64,000 nt of DNA from Aquitalea magnusonii. GTDB taxonomy: Bacteria; Pseudomonadota; Gammaproteobacteria; Burkholderiales; Chromobacteriaceae. Positions 44,871-59,141 of this stretch are shown here, piece by piece (position 1 is the first letter of the stretch; each line of letters starts with the position of its first letter). The notes under the pieces were generated by a model, which saw nothing but the letters and a program-made list of their open reading frames with translations, had not been told where the DNA came from and did no database searches. A program made the position numbers and the translations under genes. Where the stretch lies: positions 2,666,001-2,730,000 of the forward strand of contig NZ_AP018823.1 of assembly GCF_002217795.2 (NCBI RefSeq), read 5' to 3'.

Positions 44871-45637
44871 GCGTGTGCCGCTCCCAGGTAAGCTTCAATC
44901 ACTTTCGGGTTCTTGCGTACTTCTTCCGGGATGCCTTCGGCAATTTTCTTGCCGTAATCCAGCACCGCGATGCGATCGCACAGACCCATCATGAGTTTGA
45001 CATCGTGTTCAATCAGCAAAACCGTCACGCCGCTCTTGGCGATCTTGCTCATCAGTTCCTTGAGCTCTTCGGTTTCACGCGGGTTCATACCGGCAGCCGG
45101 TTCGTCCAGCGCCAGCAGCTTGGGCTCGGTGGCCAGCGCGCGGGCGATTTCCAGACGACGCTGGTGGCCGTAGGACAGGTTACGGGCACGTTCGTCGGCC
45201 ACGTCGGCAATACCTACGTATTCCAGCAGTTCCCAAGCCTTGGCGGTAATCGCCTTTTCTTCCTCGCGGGTACGGCGGTCACGCAGTACCGCGCCCAGGG
45301 CACCGGCCTTGGAGCGGATGTGGCGACCCACCATCACGTTTTCCAGCGCGGTCATTTCCGCAAACAAACGGATGTTCTGGAAGGTACGGGCGATACCGGC
45401 ATTCACCACGATGTGCGGCTTGGCCTGGAACAGATCCTTGCCGTCAAAGGTGAAAGAACCTTCGTCCGGCACGTACAGGCCGGTCAGCACATTGAACAGC
45501 GTGGTCTTGCCGGCGCCGTTCGGGCCGATCAGACCGTAGATTTCACCCTTGTTAATGGTCAGGCCGACATCGCTCAGTGCGTGCAGACCGCCAAAACGCT
45601 TGTTGATGCCTTCGATTTTCAGCAGTACTTCAGCCAT
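44867..45637 (-). CDS. livG: Branched-chain amino acid ABC transporter ATPase LivG
   Basis: 256 residues. Walker A GPNGAGKTT (38-46), signature LSYGHQRRLEIARALA, Walker B KLLALDEPAAGMNP, and the LivG-type insert IARTFQNIRLFAEMTALENV. It sits between livM (3-bp gap) and livF (4-bp overlap) and forms the ATPase heterodimer with LivF on the cytoplasmic face. Confidence 0.96.
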   Translation of the reverse strand: MAEVLLKIEGINKRFGGLHALSDVGLTINKGEIYGLIGPNGAGKTTLFNVLTGLYVPDEGSFTFDGKDLFQAKPHIVVNAGIARTFQNIRLFAEMTALENVMVGRHIRSKAGALGAVLRDRRTREEEKAITAKAWELLEYVGIADVADERARNLSYGHQRRLEIARALATEPKLLALDEPAAGMNPRETEELKELMSKIAKSGVTVLLIEHDVKLMMGLCDRIAVLDYGKKIAEGIPEEVRKNPKVIEAYLGAAHA

Positions 45638-45640
45638 GAC

Positions 45641-46723
45641 TTAACCTTTCTGCGCAGCCGCTTCTTTGGCGTCCTTGAATTCTGCCTTGCGGCGCTTGGA
45701 CGGCAGCATGCCTTCCGGACGAACCAGCATCATCACCACCATGGCCATACCAAACAGCAGCATGCGGGCGTTTTCCGGGTCGATCAGCATGCGACCCATG
45801 GTCTTCATCTGCAGCGGGCCAATCACGTCACGCAGGATTTCCGGCGCGATGGTCAGCACGACCGCACCCAGGATCACACCGGCGATATTACCCATACCAC
45901 CCAGAACGATCATGGCCAGGATCATGATGGATTCCAGCAAGCTGAAGGATTCCGGCGAGACAAAACCCTGGAAGGCAGAGAACAGGCCACCAGCCACACC
46001 ACCGGACAGCGCACCCAGGGCAAAGGCCAGCAGCTTGATGTTGCGGATGTTGATACCCATGGCCGAAGCGGCAATCTGGTCTTCACGCAGCGCCACCCAG
46101 GCACGGCCAATACGGGAGTGTTGCAGGCGGGAAGCCATGATCACCACCACCACGGTCAGCACCAGGAACAGGTAGTAATACAGATAGACCGGCGGCAGGG
46201 ATATGCCGAACAGGTTGATCGGCGAACCCAGGTCAGCACCGCCAACGCGGATCGGGTCGATCAGGTTGATACCTTGCGGGCCGTTGGTGATGTTGACCGG
46301 CGCGTTCAGGTTGTTCATGAAGATACGGATGATTTCACCAAAACCCAGCGTCACGATGGCCAGATAGTCACCCTTCAGGCGCAGTACCGGGGTACCGAGC
46401 AGAATGCCGAAGAAGGCGGCAAACAGCGCCCCCAGCGGAATGGTGACATAGAAGGGCCAGTGAATGCCAAAGTGCGGCGAACCCAGCAATGCGTAGGTGT
46501 AGGCACCCACGGCATAGAAGGCGATGAAGCCCAGGTCGAGCAGGCCGGCAAAGCCCACCACGATGTTCAGGCCCAGTGCCAGCATCACGTACAACAATGC
46601 GAAGTCGACGATACGCACCCAGGAATTACCCAGCGCGCCGCCTACCACGAAGGGCAGTACGCACAGGGCAATGCCGCAGGCGATGAACAGCCCGAGTTTT
46701 TTGGAATCGAGTGCCTTGCTCAT
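45641..46723 (-). CDS. livM: Branched-chain amino acid ABC transporter permease LivM
   Basis: 360 residues and about 9-10 transmembrane helices. GLNIVVGFAGLLDLGFIAFY is the LivM/LivH inner-membrane signature. RLKGDYLAIVTLGFGEIIRI is the EAA-like loop contacting the ATPases. It partners LivH and starts 17 bp after the livH stop. Confidence 0.95.
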   Translation of the reverse strand: MSKALDSKKLGLFIACGIALCVLPFVVGGALGNSWVRIVDFALLYVMLALGLNIVVGFAGLLDLGFIAFYAVGAYTYALLGSPHFGIHWPFYVTIPLGALFAAFFGILLGTPVLRLKGDYLAIVTLGFGEIIRIFMNNLNAPVNITNGPQGINLIDPIRVGGADLGSPINLFGISLPPVYLYYYLFLVLTVVVVIMASRLQHSRIGRAWVALREDQIAASAMGINIRNIKLLAFALGALSGGVAGGLFSAFQGFVSPESFSLLESIMILAMIVLGGMGNIAGVILGAVVLTIAPEILRDVIGPLQMKTMGRMLIDPENARMLLFGMAMVVMMLVRPEGMLPSKRRKAEFKDAKEAAAQKG

Positions 46724-46740
46724 GTTATTTCTCCCCCAGA

Positions 46741-47670
46741 TCAGGCACGGTCAGCCATTTTTTCGCCCAGCAGGCCGGACGGACGGAAAATCAGCACCAG
46801 GATCAGCACCATGAAGGCAAAGATGTCCTGATAGTTGGAACCCAGGAAGCCACCGGTCAGTTGACCGATATAACCGGCACCCAGGCTTTCGATGATGCCC
46901 AGCAGGATGCCGCCGGCCACTGCACCGCCCAGATTGCCGATACCACCGAGCACTGCAGCGGTAAACGCTTTCAGGCCGATCATGAAGCCCATGTAGTAGT
47001 GGGCCTGGTCGTAGTTGGTGGCAACCATCACGCCAGCCACCGCACCCAGGGCGGAACCCAGCACGAAGGTGGCGGAGATGATGGTATTGACGTTGACACC
47101 CATCAGGCCGGCCACCGCCGGGTTCTGACTGGTGGCACGCATGGCGCGACCCAGCTTGGTCTTCTCTACCATCACCAGCAGGCCGGCCATGATGGCCAGG
47201 CACAGCACCACGATGATGATCTGCAGCTTGGTAATGGTGGCACCGAAGATTTCCACGGTGTCATGGTTCAGCACTTGCGGGAAGGGGATGTAGTTACGAC
47301 CCCAGATCAGGATGGCCACCTGCTGCAGTACGATGGACAAACCAATCGCAGTAATCAGCGGGGCCAGACGCTGGGCGCCACGCAAGGGGCGGTAAGCCAC
47401 CCGCTCGATGACAAAGCCCAGCAACATGCAGGCCGGAATGGCCACCAGCATGCCGATCAGCACAATAGCCCAACCAGGCAGGTTGACACCTGCATTGGTC
47501 AGAGCGGATACCACCGAAATGGTCACCATGGCACCAAACATCACGACTTCGCCATGGGCAAAGTTGATGAGGCCCATGATCCCGTACACCATGGTGTAAC
47601 CCAGCGCGATCAGCGCATAGATACTACCGAGTACCAGACCATTGAGGATCTGTTGGAAAAAAATGTCCAC
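46741..47670 (-). CDS. livH: Branched-chain amino acid ABC transporter permease LivH
   Basis: 309 residues and about 8 transmembrane helices. QQILNGLVLGSIYALIALGY at the N-terminus and INFAHGEVVMFGAM are LivH signatures; AFTAAVLGGIGNLGGAVAGG lies near the C-terminus. The start is a GTG at 47670, with AAAGGAG nine bases upstream. It is the first gene of livHMGF. No periplasmic binding-protein gene (livJ/K) is in this operon or window. Confidence 0.95.
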   Translation of the reverse strand: MDIFFQQILNGLVLGSIYALIALGYTMVYGIMGLINFAHGEVVMFGAMVTISVVSALTNAGVNLPGWAIVLIGMLVAIPACMLLGFVIERVAYRPLRGAQRLAPLITAIGLSIVLQQVAILIWGRNYIPFPQVLNHDTVEIFGATITKLQIIIVVLCLAIMAGLLVMVEKTKLGRAMRATSQNPAVAGLMGVNVNTIISATFVLGSALGAVAGVMVATNYDQAHYYMGFMIGLKAFTAAVLGGIGNLGGAVAGGILLGIIESLGAGYIGQLTGGFLGSNYQDIFAFMVLILVLIFRPSGLLGEKMADRA

Positions 47671-47794
47671 GTGGGAGATCTCCTTTGATTAAACGACCCA
47701 GCAGCTTGTAGGGCTTCCCCTCTTCTTATGCCACCTGTTGTTGTAGCCTGTCGCATCGAACCATTTATCTGGCTTCTGTCTGACAGCCGCACGG

Positions 47795-47824
47795 ATTATG
47801 CGTGTGGATTCAATCGACTGTCAA
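47795..47824 (-). promoter_or_regulatory. Sigma-70 promoter of livHMGF
   Basis: On the minus strand: TTGACA (-35), an 18-base spacer, CATAAT (-10). It ends about 125 bases before the livH GTG. An A/T-rich upstream tract could act as an UP element or an Lrp-type binding region (inference). Confidence 0.6.
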
Positions 47825-48292
47825 TCTTAAAAACCGGCGAAAAACAGCCAAAAAGCAAATCATTTAAAATTTGCGCAAGTTATTGATTTTATTGATTTTT
47901 ATCAAGCAATAACGCTGCGCCGCAACAAGATAAAATTGGATATCTTCGCTGCGTCATAACACTCCACCACCAGGCCCCATTTTCACATTTTTGACATGTT
48001 TCTCCTTGAAATTATTCGCTTCCGAAAAGAAATGTTCATTCACATTCCAATGCGAACATAGAATTTTCGCAGTCATTCGAATGTATACAATCTTCGGGAT
48101 ACAATCCCAATCATTACAGCAGCACATGGCTTGCCAGAAAAATTTCATGGCTCGTCCGGTATACGCCGGTGAAAACAGCAAAAAACCGCCAACTGGCGCT
48201 ACTACAGCAAAAGTCGGGCCAGAATTTCAGCACTGAATCTGTCTTTTTTGCCCCACAATGTGGCAAAAATGGCAACTCTGCCCCATAACAGC

Positions 48293-48322
48293 ACAAAAGC
48301 CACCTTAAAGGTGACTTTTGTG
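48293..48322 (-). terminator. Terminator-like hairpin after ast operon
   Basis: On the minus strand AAAAGTCACC-TTTA-AGGTGGCTTTT has one mismatch and is flanked by T residues. It lies about 70 bp beyond the astB stop. Confidence 0.6.
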
Positions 48323-48391
48323 CTTGGCATGCCGACATGCGGACAGGGCGATCTTGCGCACCATCCACCGCTGCCGGCCGCTTCATCTTAG

Positions 48392-52226
<3,835 letters not shown>

Positions 52227-52237
52227 GCTGTCTCTCC

Positions 52238-53257
52238 TCAGCCTTGCTGCAAGCCGACCACACGCACGGTGTCGCCGCTGCTTACACCCAGCGCCTGTGC
52301 GGCATCCGGGTTGATGAAGGCCACACCATCGACAATGGCCACACGAATGGCTGCCGCCACGAAGTCACCCACTTGCTGGTTGCACACCAGATGCATGCTG
52401 GCCTGGGCCGGCAGGCTGGCGGCCACTTCCACCGGATAACAGCGGTTGCGCTCCAGCGTTTGCAGACGGTCCAGCTCGGCAGTCAGCACCGCGCCACCAT
52501 CAAAGATGTCGATATAGTTGTCCGCCTCGAAACCTTCGGTGGTGAGCAGCTGACAGGGACGCTCGAAATTGGCGTGGATCTGGCCAATCGCGTTTTGCGC
52601 ATCATCCGGCAGCAAGGGCACATAGATGGGATAGCTGGGCATCAGCTCGGCAATAAAGGTTTTGCTGTGGCCGACGAAAGCCTGTTCCACCTGCAGGAAA
52701 TCCATATTGAAGAAGCGGCGGCCAATGGCGTTCCAGAACGGCGACTGACCGGCATCGTCATGAATGCCCTGCATTTCGGCAATGATGCGGCGGCCAAAGC
52801 GCTGCCGTGCCGTAGCGATGAACAGCAGGCGCGCGCGGGACAACAGTTCGGCGGCCAGCGGCTCCAGCACGTTATCGGCATAGAAGCCGCACAACTGCAC
52901 CATGCCGGTAAGGTCGTGACAGATATTGAGCACATGCACCCGGTTGTTCACCTTGAGGGTGCGCGAGGCATGCACAAAGGTTTCACTGCGGTAGCTGTAA
53001 AACGGCTCGTCAAAACCGGCACAGGCGCTGATGGAGGCAGTACCCACCACTTCGCCGGCGGATTCCAGCACGAACATATAGTATTCGCTGCCGGTTTCTG
53101 CGGTGGCTTCAAACTCGAACGAGGATGAGGACTGCTGGATCCGTTCGAACAGCTTGTCCCGATTGTTGGGCAGGCTGGTCACACCGATGCCGCTGGCTAC
53201 GGCCATTCTTTCGATGGCGGGCAAGTCGGCAGTGCGGACGGGGCGCACGATAAACAT
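52238..53257 (-). CDS. aruF: Arginine N-succinyltransferase, first subunit (AruF-like)
   Basis: 339 residues, paralogous to the next gene: IVRPVRTADLPAIERMAVAS then GIGVTSLPNNRDKL at the N-terminus, FWNAIGRRFFNMDFLQVEQA in the core, and DNYIDIFDGGAVLTAELDRL. Tandem duplication with divergence gives the AruF/AruG heteromer. Some AruF-type subunits also accept ornithine. Eleven bases separate it from aruG. It is preceded by a two-hairpin spacer after astC. Confidence 0.92.
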   Translation of the reverse strand: MFIVRPVRTADLPAIERMAVASGIGVTSLPNNRDKLFERIQQSSSSFEFEATAETGSEYYMFVLESAGEVVGTASISACAGFDEPFYSYRSETFVHASRTLKVNNRVHVLNICHDLTGMVQLCGFYADNVLEPLAAELLSRARLLFIATARQRFGRRIIAEMQGIHDDAGQSPFWNAIGRRFFNMDFLQVEQAFVGHSKTFIAELMPSYPIYVPLLPDDAQNAIGQIHANFERPCQLLTTEGFEADNYIDIFDGGAVLTAELDRLQTLERNRCYPVEVAASLPAQASMHLVCNQQVGDFVAAAIRVAIVDGVAFINPDAAQALGVSSGDTVRVVGLQQG

Positions 53258-53283
53258 GGAAACCTCCCTCTGGGGGGTAAGCC

Positions 53284-53340
53284 GCTGCGCCGTTTCGCGG
53301 GCGCAGCCGTACCCACAGCCACGGCAAGGCCGGGCTGTGG
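53284..53340 (-). other. Tandem hairpins in the astC-aruF spacer
   Basis: Two perfect 8-bp stems, GCTGCGCC/GGCGCAGC (53284-53307) and CCACAGCC/GGCTGTGG (53313-53340), without a T run. They may adjust mRNA stability or downstream expression within the operon. Confidence 0.55.
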
Positions 53341-53365
53341 TGTCTCTTGCAGGATGAAACGAGGC

Positions 53366-54580
53366 TTACTTGGCGGCGACGAGTTCGGCCACGGCAGCAT
53401 CAAAACGCTGCAGCGCTTCATCGATGTCGCGCTCTTCCACCACCAGCGCAGGTGCCAGACGCACGACATTGACACCGGCTACCAGCAGCAACAGCTGATG
53501 CTTGCTGGCGGCGTTGACAAAGTCCTTGGCGCGACCGGCAAAGGCATCGCTCAGCACGCAGCCCAGCAGCAGGCCCATGCCACGCACTTCCTTGAATACC
53601 TGGTACTTGTCGTTGATGGCATTCAGGCCATCGCGCAGACGCTGGCTCTTGGTGCGCACACCGGCCAGCACTTCCGGGGTGTTGACGATTTCGATCACCT
53701 TGAGGGCAACCGAGGCAGCCAGCGGGTTGCCGCCATATGTCGTACCGTGGGTGCCGACCGAGAAGCTCTGGGCAATCTTGTCGGTGGTCAGCATGGCACC
53801 AATCGGGAAACCGCCACCCAGCGACTTGGCACTGGAGAGGATGTCCGGCGTCACGCCGTATTCCTGATAGGCGTACAGCGAACCGGTACGGCCCACGCCG
53901 GTTTGAACTTCATCGAAAATCAGCAAGGCATTGTGCTGGTCGCACAGTTCGCGCGCGGCTTGCAAGAAGGCCTTGTCAGCCGGCAGCACGCCGCCTTCGC
54001 CCTGTACCGGCTCGATGACCACGGCGCAGGTCTTGTCAGTGATGGCCGCCTTGAGCGAGTCGATATTGTTGAACTCGAAATGCTGGATGCCGGCTGGCAC
54101 CGGAGCAAAGCCTTCGGTGTACTTGGGCTGGCCACCCACACTCACGGTAAACAGGGTGCGACCGTGGAAGGAATTCTTGCAGGAGATGATTTCGTTCTTT
54201 TCCGGACCGAAATGATCGGCAGCATATTTGCGTGCCAGCTTGAAGCAGGCTTCATTGGCCTCGGCACCGGAGTTGCAGAAGAAGGCACGGTCGGCAAAGG
54301 TGGCGGCAGTCAGCGCATGTGCCAGCTTCAGTACCGGCTCGTTGGTGAACACATTGGACACATGCCACAGTTTGCCAGCCTGTTCGGTCAGCGCAGCCAC
54401 CAGTTGCGGGTGGCAATGGCCCAGCGAATTCACGGCGATACCGCCAGCCAGATCAATGAATTCACGACCATCCTGATCCCAGACACGCGATCCCAGGCCC
54501 TTGACCGGAATGAAGGCAGCCGGGCCGTAGTTGGGGACCATGACCTGGTCGAAATCAGCGCGGGTGATCGAATTGCTCAT
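53366..54580 (-). CDS. astC: Succinylornithine/acetylornithine aminotransferase
   Basis: 404 residues. This is a class III PLP aminotransferase: [20 protein letters not shown] binds the phosphate, [14 protein letters not shown] positions PLP, and [15 protein letters not shown] holds the Schiff-base Lys (about residue 250). [16 protein letters not shown] is the ArgD/AstC signature. First gene of the ast operon, it converts succinylornithine to succinylglutamate semialdehyde. It may double as ArgD in biosynthesis, as in Pseudomonas AruC. Confidence 0.93.
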   Translation of the reverse strand: MSNSITRADFDQVMVPNYGPAAFIPVKGLGSRVWDQDGREFIDLAGGIAVNSLGHCHPQLVAALTEQAGKLWHVSNVFTNEPVLKLAHALTAATFADRAFFCNSGAEANEACFKLARKYAADHFGPEKNEIISCKNSFHGRTLFTVSVGGQPKYTEGFAPVPAGIQHFEFNNIDSLKAAITDKTCAVVIEPVQGEGGVLPADKAFLQAARELCDQHNALLIFDEVQTGVGRTGSLYAYQEYGVTPDILSSAKSLGGGFPIGAMLTTDKIAQSFSVGTHGTTYGGNPLAASVALKVIEIVNTPEVLAGVRTKSQRLRDGLNAINDKYQVFKEVRGMGLLLGCVLSDAFAGRAKDFVNAASKHQLLLLVAGVNVVRLAPALVVEERDIDEALQRFDAAVAELVAAK

Positions 54581-54930
54581 CTTTTTAGTTCCCTTCCTGC
54601 TTGGTCCTCCGTTCCTGCCTGCTGTCCGGGGCAGTAAACGGCATTGTTATGATTTAATACGCTTGAAATGATTCTAATCGAATCTTCCGGCCAACCCATA
54701 TCCGGTTTGCGACATCTGCTTATAAAATTACTTGACCTATCTCAAATGCGTCAAACAGAAATATTTCACTTTACTTTCAACAACTTGCGCATTCAAACAA
54801 GGCAATAACACCATACGCGGCGCAAAATCATTACTGCGTAAGCCGCCTGACTGCCGCAATCGCGACATCCATCCCGCCGACTGTTAGGCACGCACGCGCC
54901 CAGAATGCATCTGCCATCCTGCCTTGCAGG
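54581..54930. promoter_or_regulatory. Upstream region of the ast operon
   Basis: About 350 bp, A/T-richer than its surroundings, with no gene. It contains an inverted repeat GATTC-TAATC-GAATC (54670-54684), about 90 bp before the astC start, a possible regulator site. I could not identify a sigma-54 or clear sigma-70 promoter. Confidence 0.4.
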
Positions 54931-54933
54931 CAC

Positions 54934-54957
54934 AAAAAAGCCCGCATCGCTGCGGGC
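54934..54957 (-). terminator. Rho-independent terminator of pnp
   Basis: On the minus strand GCCCGCA-GCGA-TGCGGGC followed by T6, about 25 bp after the pnp stop. Confidence 0.92.
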
Positions 54958-54983
54958 TTTCTGGCTTACCGGCAGGCCGGTAT

Positions 54984-57131
54984 TTACTGCTGGGTCTTCA
55001 GACCGAAGGAGTCGGCGGTTTCGCGCGCAACCTTGGATTCGTCTTCCAGCAGCGCCTTGATGGACAGGCGGATGCGACCGCGATCATCCATTTCGATGGC
55101 CTTGACCTTCACAACCTGGCCTTCTTTCAGGTAGTCGGACACATTCTTGATACGCTCGTTGGCGATCTGGGAAATGTGTACCAGACCATCCTTGCCCGGC
55201 AGGATGGAAACGATGGCACCGACGTTGTTGTCGAGGATCTTCACTACGGTACCTTCGTAGATCTTGCCCACTTCAACTTCAACGGTGATTTCTTCAATAC
55301 GCTTCTTGGCAGCCTCGGCGCCTTCACCGGAGATGGAGGCGATGGTGATGGTGCCATCTTCCTCGATATTGATCTCGGTGCCGGTATCCTTGGTGATGGA
55401 GCGGATGGTTTCGCCGCCCTTGCCGATCACGTCACGGATTTTCTCCGGGTTGATCTTCATCACGTACAGACGCGGAGCGTGGGCGGACAGCTCTTGCGGG
55501 CCTTCCACGGCTTCCTTCATCAGGCCCAGGATATGCTGACGGCCTTCCTTGGCTTGTGCCAGGGCAACCTGCATGATTTCCTTGGTGATGCCCTGGATCT
55601 TGATGTCCATCTGCAGGGCGGTGATGCCTTCGGCAGTACCGGCTACCTTGAAGTCCATGTCGCCCAGGTGATCTTCATCACCCAGGATGTCGGTCAGCAC
55701 GGCAAAGCGGTTGCCTTCCAGGATCAGACCCATGGCGATACCGGCAACGTGGGCCTTCAGCGGCACACCGGCGGACAGCAGCGACAGGCAGCCACCGCAA
55801 ACCGAAGCCATGGAGGAAGAACCGTTGGACTCGGTGATTTCCGAAACCACGCGCATGGAGTAACCGAATTCGGATTCCGGCGGCAGTACGGCAACCAGGG
55901 CACGCTTGGCCAGACGACCGTGGCCGATTTCACGACGCTTCGGCGGGCCCATGCGGCCGGCTTCACCGGTGGAGTACGGCGGGAAGTTGTAATGCAGCAT
56001 GAAGCGCTCGGTGTATTCACCGGCCAGCGCGTCGATGATCTGCTCGTCCTGCTTGGTGCCGAGGGTGGTTACCACCAGGCCCTGGGTTTCGCCACGGGTA
56101 AACAGGGCGGAACCGTGGGTGCGCGGCAGCACGTTGCTGCGGATGCTGATCGGGCGCACGGTGCGGGTGTCGCGACCGTCGATACGCGGTTCACCAGCCA
56201 GAATCTGGCCACGCACGATTTCGGCTTCCAGACCCTTGAAGATGCCCTTGATTTCGTTGGCCAGCAGGGTGTCGGTTTCTTCGGTGATCAGCGCAGCCTT
56301 GACGTCGCTCCAGGCGTCGTTGATGGCTACGGTACGGGCTTGCTTCTGACGCAGACGGAAAGCATCAGCCAGCTTGGCACCGGCAATGCCGCGTACCTTG
56401 GCGATCAGCTCTTCGTTCTTGGCCGGAGCGGTCCAGTCGAACATCACCGGGTTCACTTCATCAGCCAGTTCGTTGATGGCCTTGATGGCGGCTTGCATCT
56501 GGTCGTGACCAAATACCACGGCGCCCAGCATCACGGCTTCGGACAGTTCCTTGGCTTCGGACTCGACCATCAGCACGGCCCGCTCGGTACCGGCAACCAC
56601 CAGATCCATTTCGGAAGTGGCCAGTTCGGTCTTGGTCGGGTTCAGGATGTATTCGCCATTGGCGTAACCCACACGGGCAGCACCGATCGGGCCGGCAAAC
56701 GGCAGGCCGGAGATGGCCAGTGCAGCGGAGGCACCAATCATGGCCGGGATGTCGGAATCCACTTCCGGATTCAGCGACAGCACGGTGGCCACGATCTGTA
56801 CGTCGTGGTAGAAGCCTTCCGGGAACAGCGGGCGGATCGGACGGTCGATCAGGCGGCTGGTCAGCACTTCCTTCTCGGACTGCTTGCCTTCACGCTTGAA
56901 GAAGCCACCCGGAATTTTACCGGCAGCGTAGGTACGCTCCAGGTAGTCTACGGTCAGCGGGAAGAAGTCCTGACCCGGCTTGACGTTTTTGCCGCCAACA
57001 ACGGTCACCAGGACCACGGTTTCATCAACAGATACAATAACGGAGCCGGAAGCCTGGCGTGCTACTTCGCCGGTTTCCAGGGTAACGGTCTGGTTACCAT
57101 ACTGAAAGGATTTGGTAATTTTATTGAACAC
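54984..57131 (-). CDS. pnp: Polyribonucleotide nucleotidyltransferase
   Basis: 715 residues from a GTG at 57131 (AAGGGA six bases upstream), giving the usual N-terminus [11 protein letters not shown]. Two RNase PH domains, a helical linker, KH ([18 protein letters not shown]) and S1 ([20 protein letters not shown]) follow in order. It degrades RNA 3' to 5' using phosphate and is part of the degradosome. It lies downstream of rpsO, with a hairpin between, as in most proteobacteria, where PNPase autoregulates via its leader. Confidence 0.97.
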   Translation of the reverse strand: MFNKITKSFQYGNQTVTLETGEVARQASGSVIVSVDETVVLVTVVGGKNVKPGQDFFPLTVDYLERTYAAGKIPGGFFKREGKQSEKEVLTSRLIDRPIRPLFPEGFYHDVQIVATVLSLNPEVDSDIPAMIGASAALAISGLPFAGPIGAARVGYANGEYILNPTKTELATSEMDLVVAGTERAVLMVESEAKELSEAVMLGAVVFGHDQMQAAIKAINELADEVNPVMFDWTAPAKNEELIAKVRGIAGAKLADAFRLRQKQARTVAINDAWSDVKAALITEETDTLLANEIKGIFKGLEAEIVRGQILAGEPRIDGRDTRTVRPISIRSNVLPRTHGSALFTRGETQGLVVTTLGTKQDEQIIDALAGEYTERFMLHYNFPPYSTGEAGRMGPPKRREIGHGRLAKRALVAVLPPESEFGYSMRVVSEITESNGSSSMASVCGGCLSLLSAGVPLKAHVAGIAMGLILEGNRFAVLTDILGDEDHLGDMDFKVAGTAEGITALQMDIKIQGITKEIMQVALAQAKEGRQHILGLMKEAVEGPQELSAHAPRLYVMKINPEKIRDVIGKGGETIRSITKDTGTEINIEEDGTITIASISGEGAEAAKKRIEEITVEVEVGKIYEGTVVKILDNNVGAIVSILPGKDGLVHISQIANERIKNVSDYLKEGQVVKVKAIEMDDRGRIRLSIKALLEDESKVARETADSFGLKTQQ

Positions 57132-57270
57132 AGGGCATCCCTTAGTCAAAATTGTTTTTTCAAGCTGAAAACACAACGGGAACCCCTAAAAATTCGGACC
57201 GGCTTCGATCAAAATTTCTAGAGGCTCCCCCCGTTGTCACAGTAATACAGCGTGCTTGAAGGCCAGCGTG

Positions 57271-57299
57271 AAAAAGTCGCAGACTTGCTGCGACTTTTT
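57271..57299 (-). terminator. rpsO-pnp intercistronic terminator hairpin
   Basis: A 12-bp perfect stem, AAAAAGTCGCAG with CTGCGACTTTTT. It lies 15 bp after the rpsO stop and upstream of pnp, so it could terminate most rpsO transcripts or be processed by RNase III. Confidence 0.8.
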
Positions 57300-57313
57300 C
57301 AAACCTGAACCAA

Positions 57314-57583
57314 TTACTTGCGCAGACCCAGACGGGCAATCAGAGCGCGGTAGCTGTCAGCATCGGTACGCTTGAGGTAGTCAAGCAGGCGACGACGACG
57401 GCTCACCATCTTCAGCAGACCACGACGGCTGTGGTGATCCTTGGTGTTGGCTTTGAAGTGCGGGGTCAGATCGTTGATACGAGCGGTCAGCAGTGCGATT
57501 TGCACTTCGGACGAACCGGTATCGCCTTCCTTGTGCTGGAAGCTTTTAACGATGTCTGCTTTTTGGGCGGCGGTCATTGCCAT
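57314..57583 (-). CDS. rpsO: 30S ribosomal protein S15
   Basis: 89 residues from the ATG at 57583, the standard S15 length; GGAG lies nine bases upstream. [20 protein letters not shown] then [17 protein letters not shown] is the S15 rRNA-binding signature. It binds 16S rRNA helices near the platform and nucleates S6/S18 binding. It lies between truB and pnp in the conserved order. Confidence 0.98.
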   Translation of the reverse strand: MAMTAAQKADIVKSFQHKEGDTGSSEVQIALLTARINDLTPHFKANTKDHHSRRGLLKMVSRRRRLLDYLKRTDADSYRALIARLGLRK

Positions 57584-57663
57584 TTTGGGTAACTCCAAAT
57601 CAGGTAAGGATCTTGCGATCCGACAAGTGCAGCGAGCCGGTTTCCCAACCCATCTGCACTTCG

Positions 57664-58587
57664 CTAGCAGGCTGTCTGTTTGACAGCCAGGAGTCTGATC
57701 GGGTGCAGCATGTCATCATCCCGCAGCTCGGCCAGACCCAGAAACTCCGCGTCCACATCGCTGTAAACACGAAAGCGCGTCATTCTCGCACACTCGCCGA
57801 CAAAACGCACGGCCTGTCCGTGAATAAAACGCGCGACGCTGGCTGCATCCAGCGTATGTGCCGGAAAGTGTTGCACCAATACGTCGACCGGCAACAGCAG
57901 CGCTTCGCGCCCGGCCATGTCCAGCGCTTCCACATCGGCCAGGGTATGGGCCTCGGACAACTGGAAGCCGCCGGTGGTGGTGCGGCGCAAACCGGTCAGA
58001 TGGGCTGCACAATCCAGTGCAATGGCAATGTCTTCGGCCAGCGTGCGAATATAAGTGCCCTTGCTGCACAGCACGTCGATTACCGCTTCCACGCCATCAA
58101 AGCTGACCAGTTGGAGCGCGTGAATGGTGATGTTGCGCGGCTCCCGCGCAATTTCAATGCCTTCGCGCGCGTATTCGTACAGCGGCTTGCCCTGATGCTT
58201 GAGCGCCGAATACATCGGCGGCACCTGGCTGATTTCACCGACAAACTGCTGCATCACTTGCAACAGACGAGCTTCATCAAAGGCAATCGGGCATTCGCGC
58301 ACCACTTCACCTTCGATGTCCCCCGTGCTGGTGGCGGCACCAAAACGCACGGTGGCACGATAGCCCTTGTCGGCATCCAGCAGATAGGAGGAAAACTTGG
58401 TGGCCTCCCCCAGGCACATCGGCAACAGGCCGGTGGCCAGCGGATCCAGCACGCCGGTATGCCCTGCCTTGGCGGCATTGAGCAGCCAGCGCGCCTTTTG
58501 CAGCGCATTATTGCTGGAAATGTCGTAGGGCTTGTCGATCAGCAGCACGCCATCAATCTGGCGGCGGTTGCTGCGCGGCTTGCTCAT
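57664..58587 (-). CDS. truB: tRNA pseudouridine(55) synthase
   Basis: 307 residues. Catalytic Asp48 lies in [36 protein letters not shown] opens the fold and [15 protein letters not shown] is the second conserved motif. It makes pseudouridine 55 in the T loop of tRNAs and acts as a tRNA chaperone. Start overlaps the rbfA stop by 4 bp. Confidence 0.97.
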   Translation of the reverse strand: MSKPRSNRRQIDGVLLIDKPYDISSNNALQKARWLLNAAKAGHTGVLDPLATGLLPMCLGEATKFSSYLLDADKGYRATVRFGAATSTGDIEGEVVRECPIAFDEARLLQVMQQFVGEISQVPPMYSALKHQGKPLYEYAREGIEIAREPRNITIHALQLVSFDGVEAVIDVLCSKGTYIRTLAEDIAIALDCAAHLTGLRRTTTGGFQLSEAHTLADVEALDMAGREALLLPVDVLVQHFPAHTLDAASVARFIHGQAVRFVGECARMTRFRVYSDVDAEFLGLAELRDDDMLHPIRLLAVKQTAC

Positions 58588-59006
58588 TCGGCGCTACCTT
58601 CTTCATCTGCGACCGGGGCAGCAGCATCGACCTGACCGAATTTTTCCGCATCTTCCTTGGCCACCTGGTTGATCAGGCTGGTCATGTGCATGCCGCGCGA
58701 TACCGACTCGTCGTAGACAAAGTGCAGTTGCGGCGTGGTGAACATCTTGATGCTGCGGCCCAGTTCGGAACGCAGGTAACCGGCGGAGTGCTCCAGTGCT
58801 TCCTGGCTGACTTCGCGGGTCTTTTCGTCCATCACGGTGTAAAACACTTTGGCGTGGGAGTAGTCACGCGTCACTTGTACGGCGGTAATGGTGATCCAGC
58901 CGACACGCGGGTCTTTCAGACCGGTACGCACCAGCTCGGCCAGCTCGCGCTGAATCTGTTCAGCAATGCGGTCGGCGCGGGAGAAACCTTTTCTGGCTTT
59001 GGCCAT
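58584..59006 (-). CDS. rbfA: Ribosome-binding factor A
   Basis: 140 residues from the ATG at 59006 (AGGA eight bases upstream). RADRIAEQIQRELAELVR and PRVGWITITAVQVTRDYSHA define the KH-like RbfA fold. It is needed for 16S rRNA 5'-end maturation and cold growth. The C-terminus ends in an acidic Ala-rich tail. It lies about 135 bp after infB. Confidence 0.96.
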   Translation of the reverse strand: MAKARKGFSRADRIAEQIQRELAELVRTGLKDPRVGWITITAVQVTRDYSHAKVFYTVMDEKTREVSQEALEHSAGYLRSELGRSIKMFTTPQLHFVYDESVSRGMHMTSLINQVAKEDAEKFGQVDAAAPVADEEGSAE

Positions 59007-59141
59007 GATTTCCATCCTGTAGTTATGAAAGCGGCCAACAGCCAGCCGGGCGGATACCCGGCCTTGTGTCAGCCGCCTTGAATGCAAAAGGCGAGCGCCT
59101 TCGAGCCTGAGCCCAAAGCACGCCCGCCGGGGAGTTGCCGC

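Larger units (their letters stand above)
47671..48391. other. Long non-coding divergence region between livH and astB ends
   Basis: About 720 bp without a believable gene. The 47830-48130 part is A/T-rich. It holds the livH promoter at its left and the ast-operon terminator at its right. Short frames in it have no family resemblance or good starts. Confidence 0.5.

Noticed and set aside
44873..46831. 652-codon plus-strand frame opposite livG/livM
   Set aside because: His/Gln-rich antisense shadow; the liv ATPase and permease motifs are on the other strand.
47954..48181. 75-codon minus-strand frame in the livH-astB gap
   Set aside because: No ribosome-binding site, no family resemblance, Cys/Trp-rich random-looking translation.
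54924..57221. Long plus-strand frame opposite pnp
   Set aside because: Antisense shadow; pnp on the minus strand has RNase PH, KH and S1 domains.
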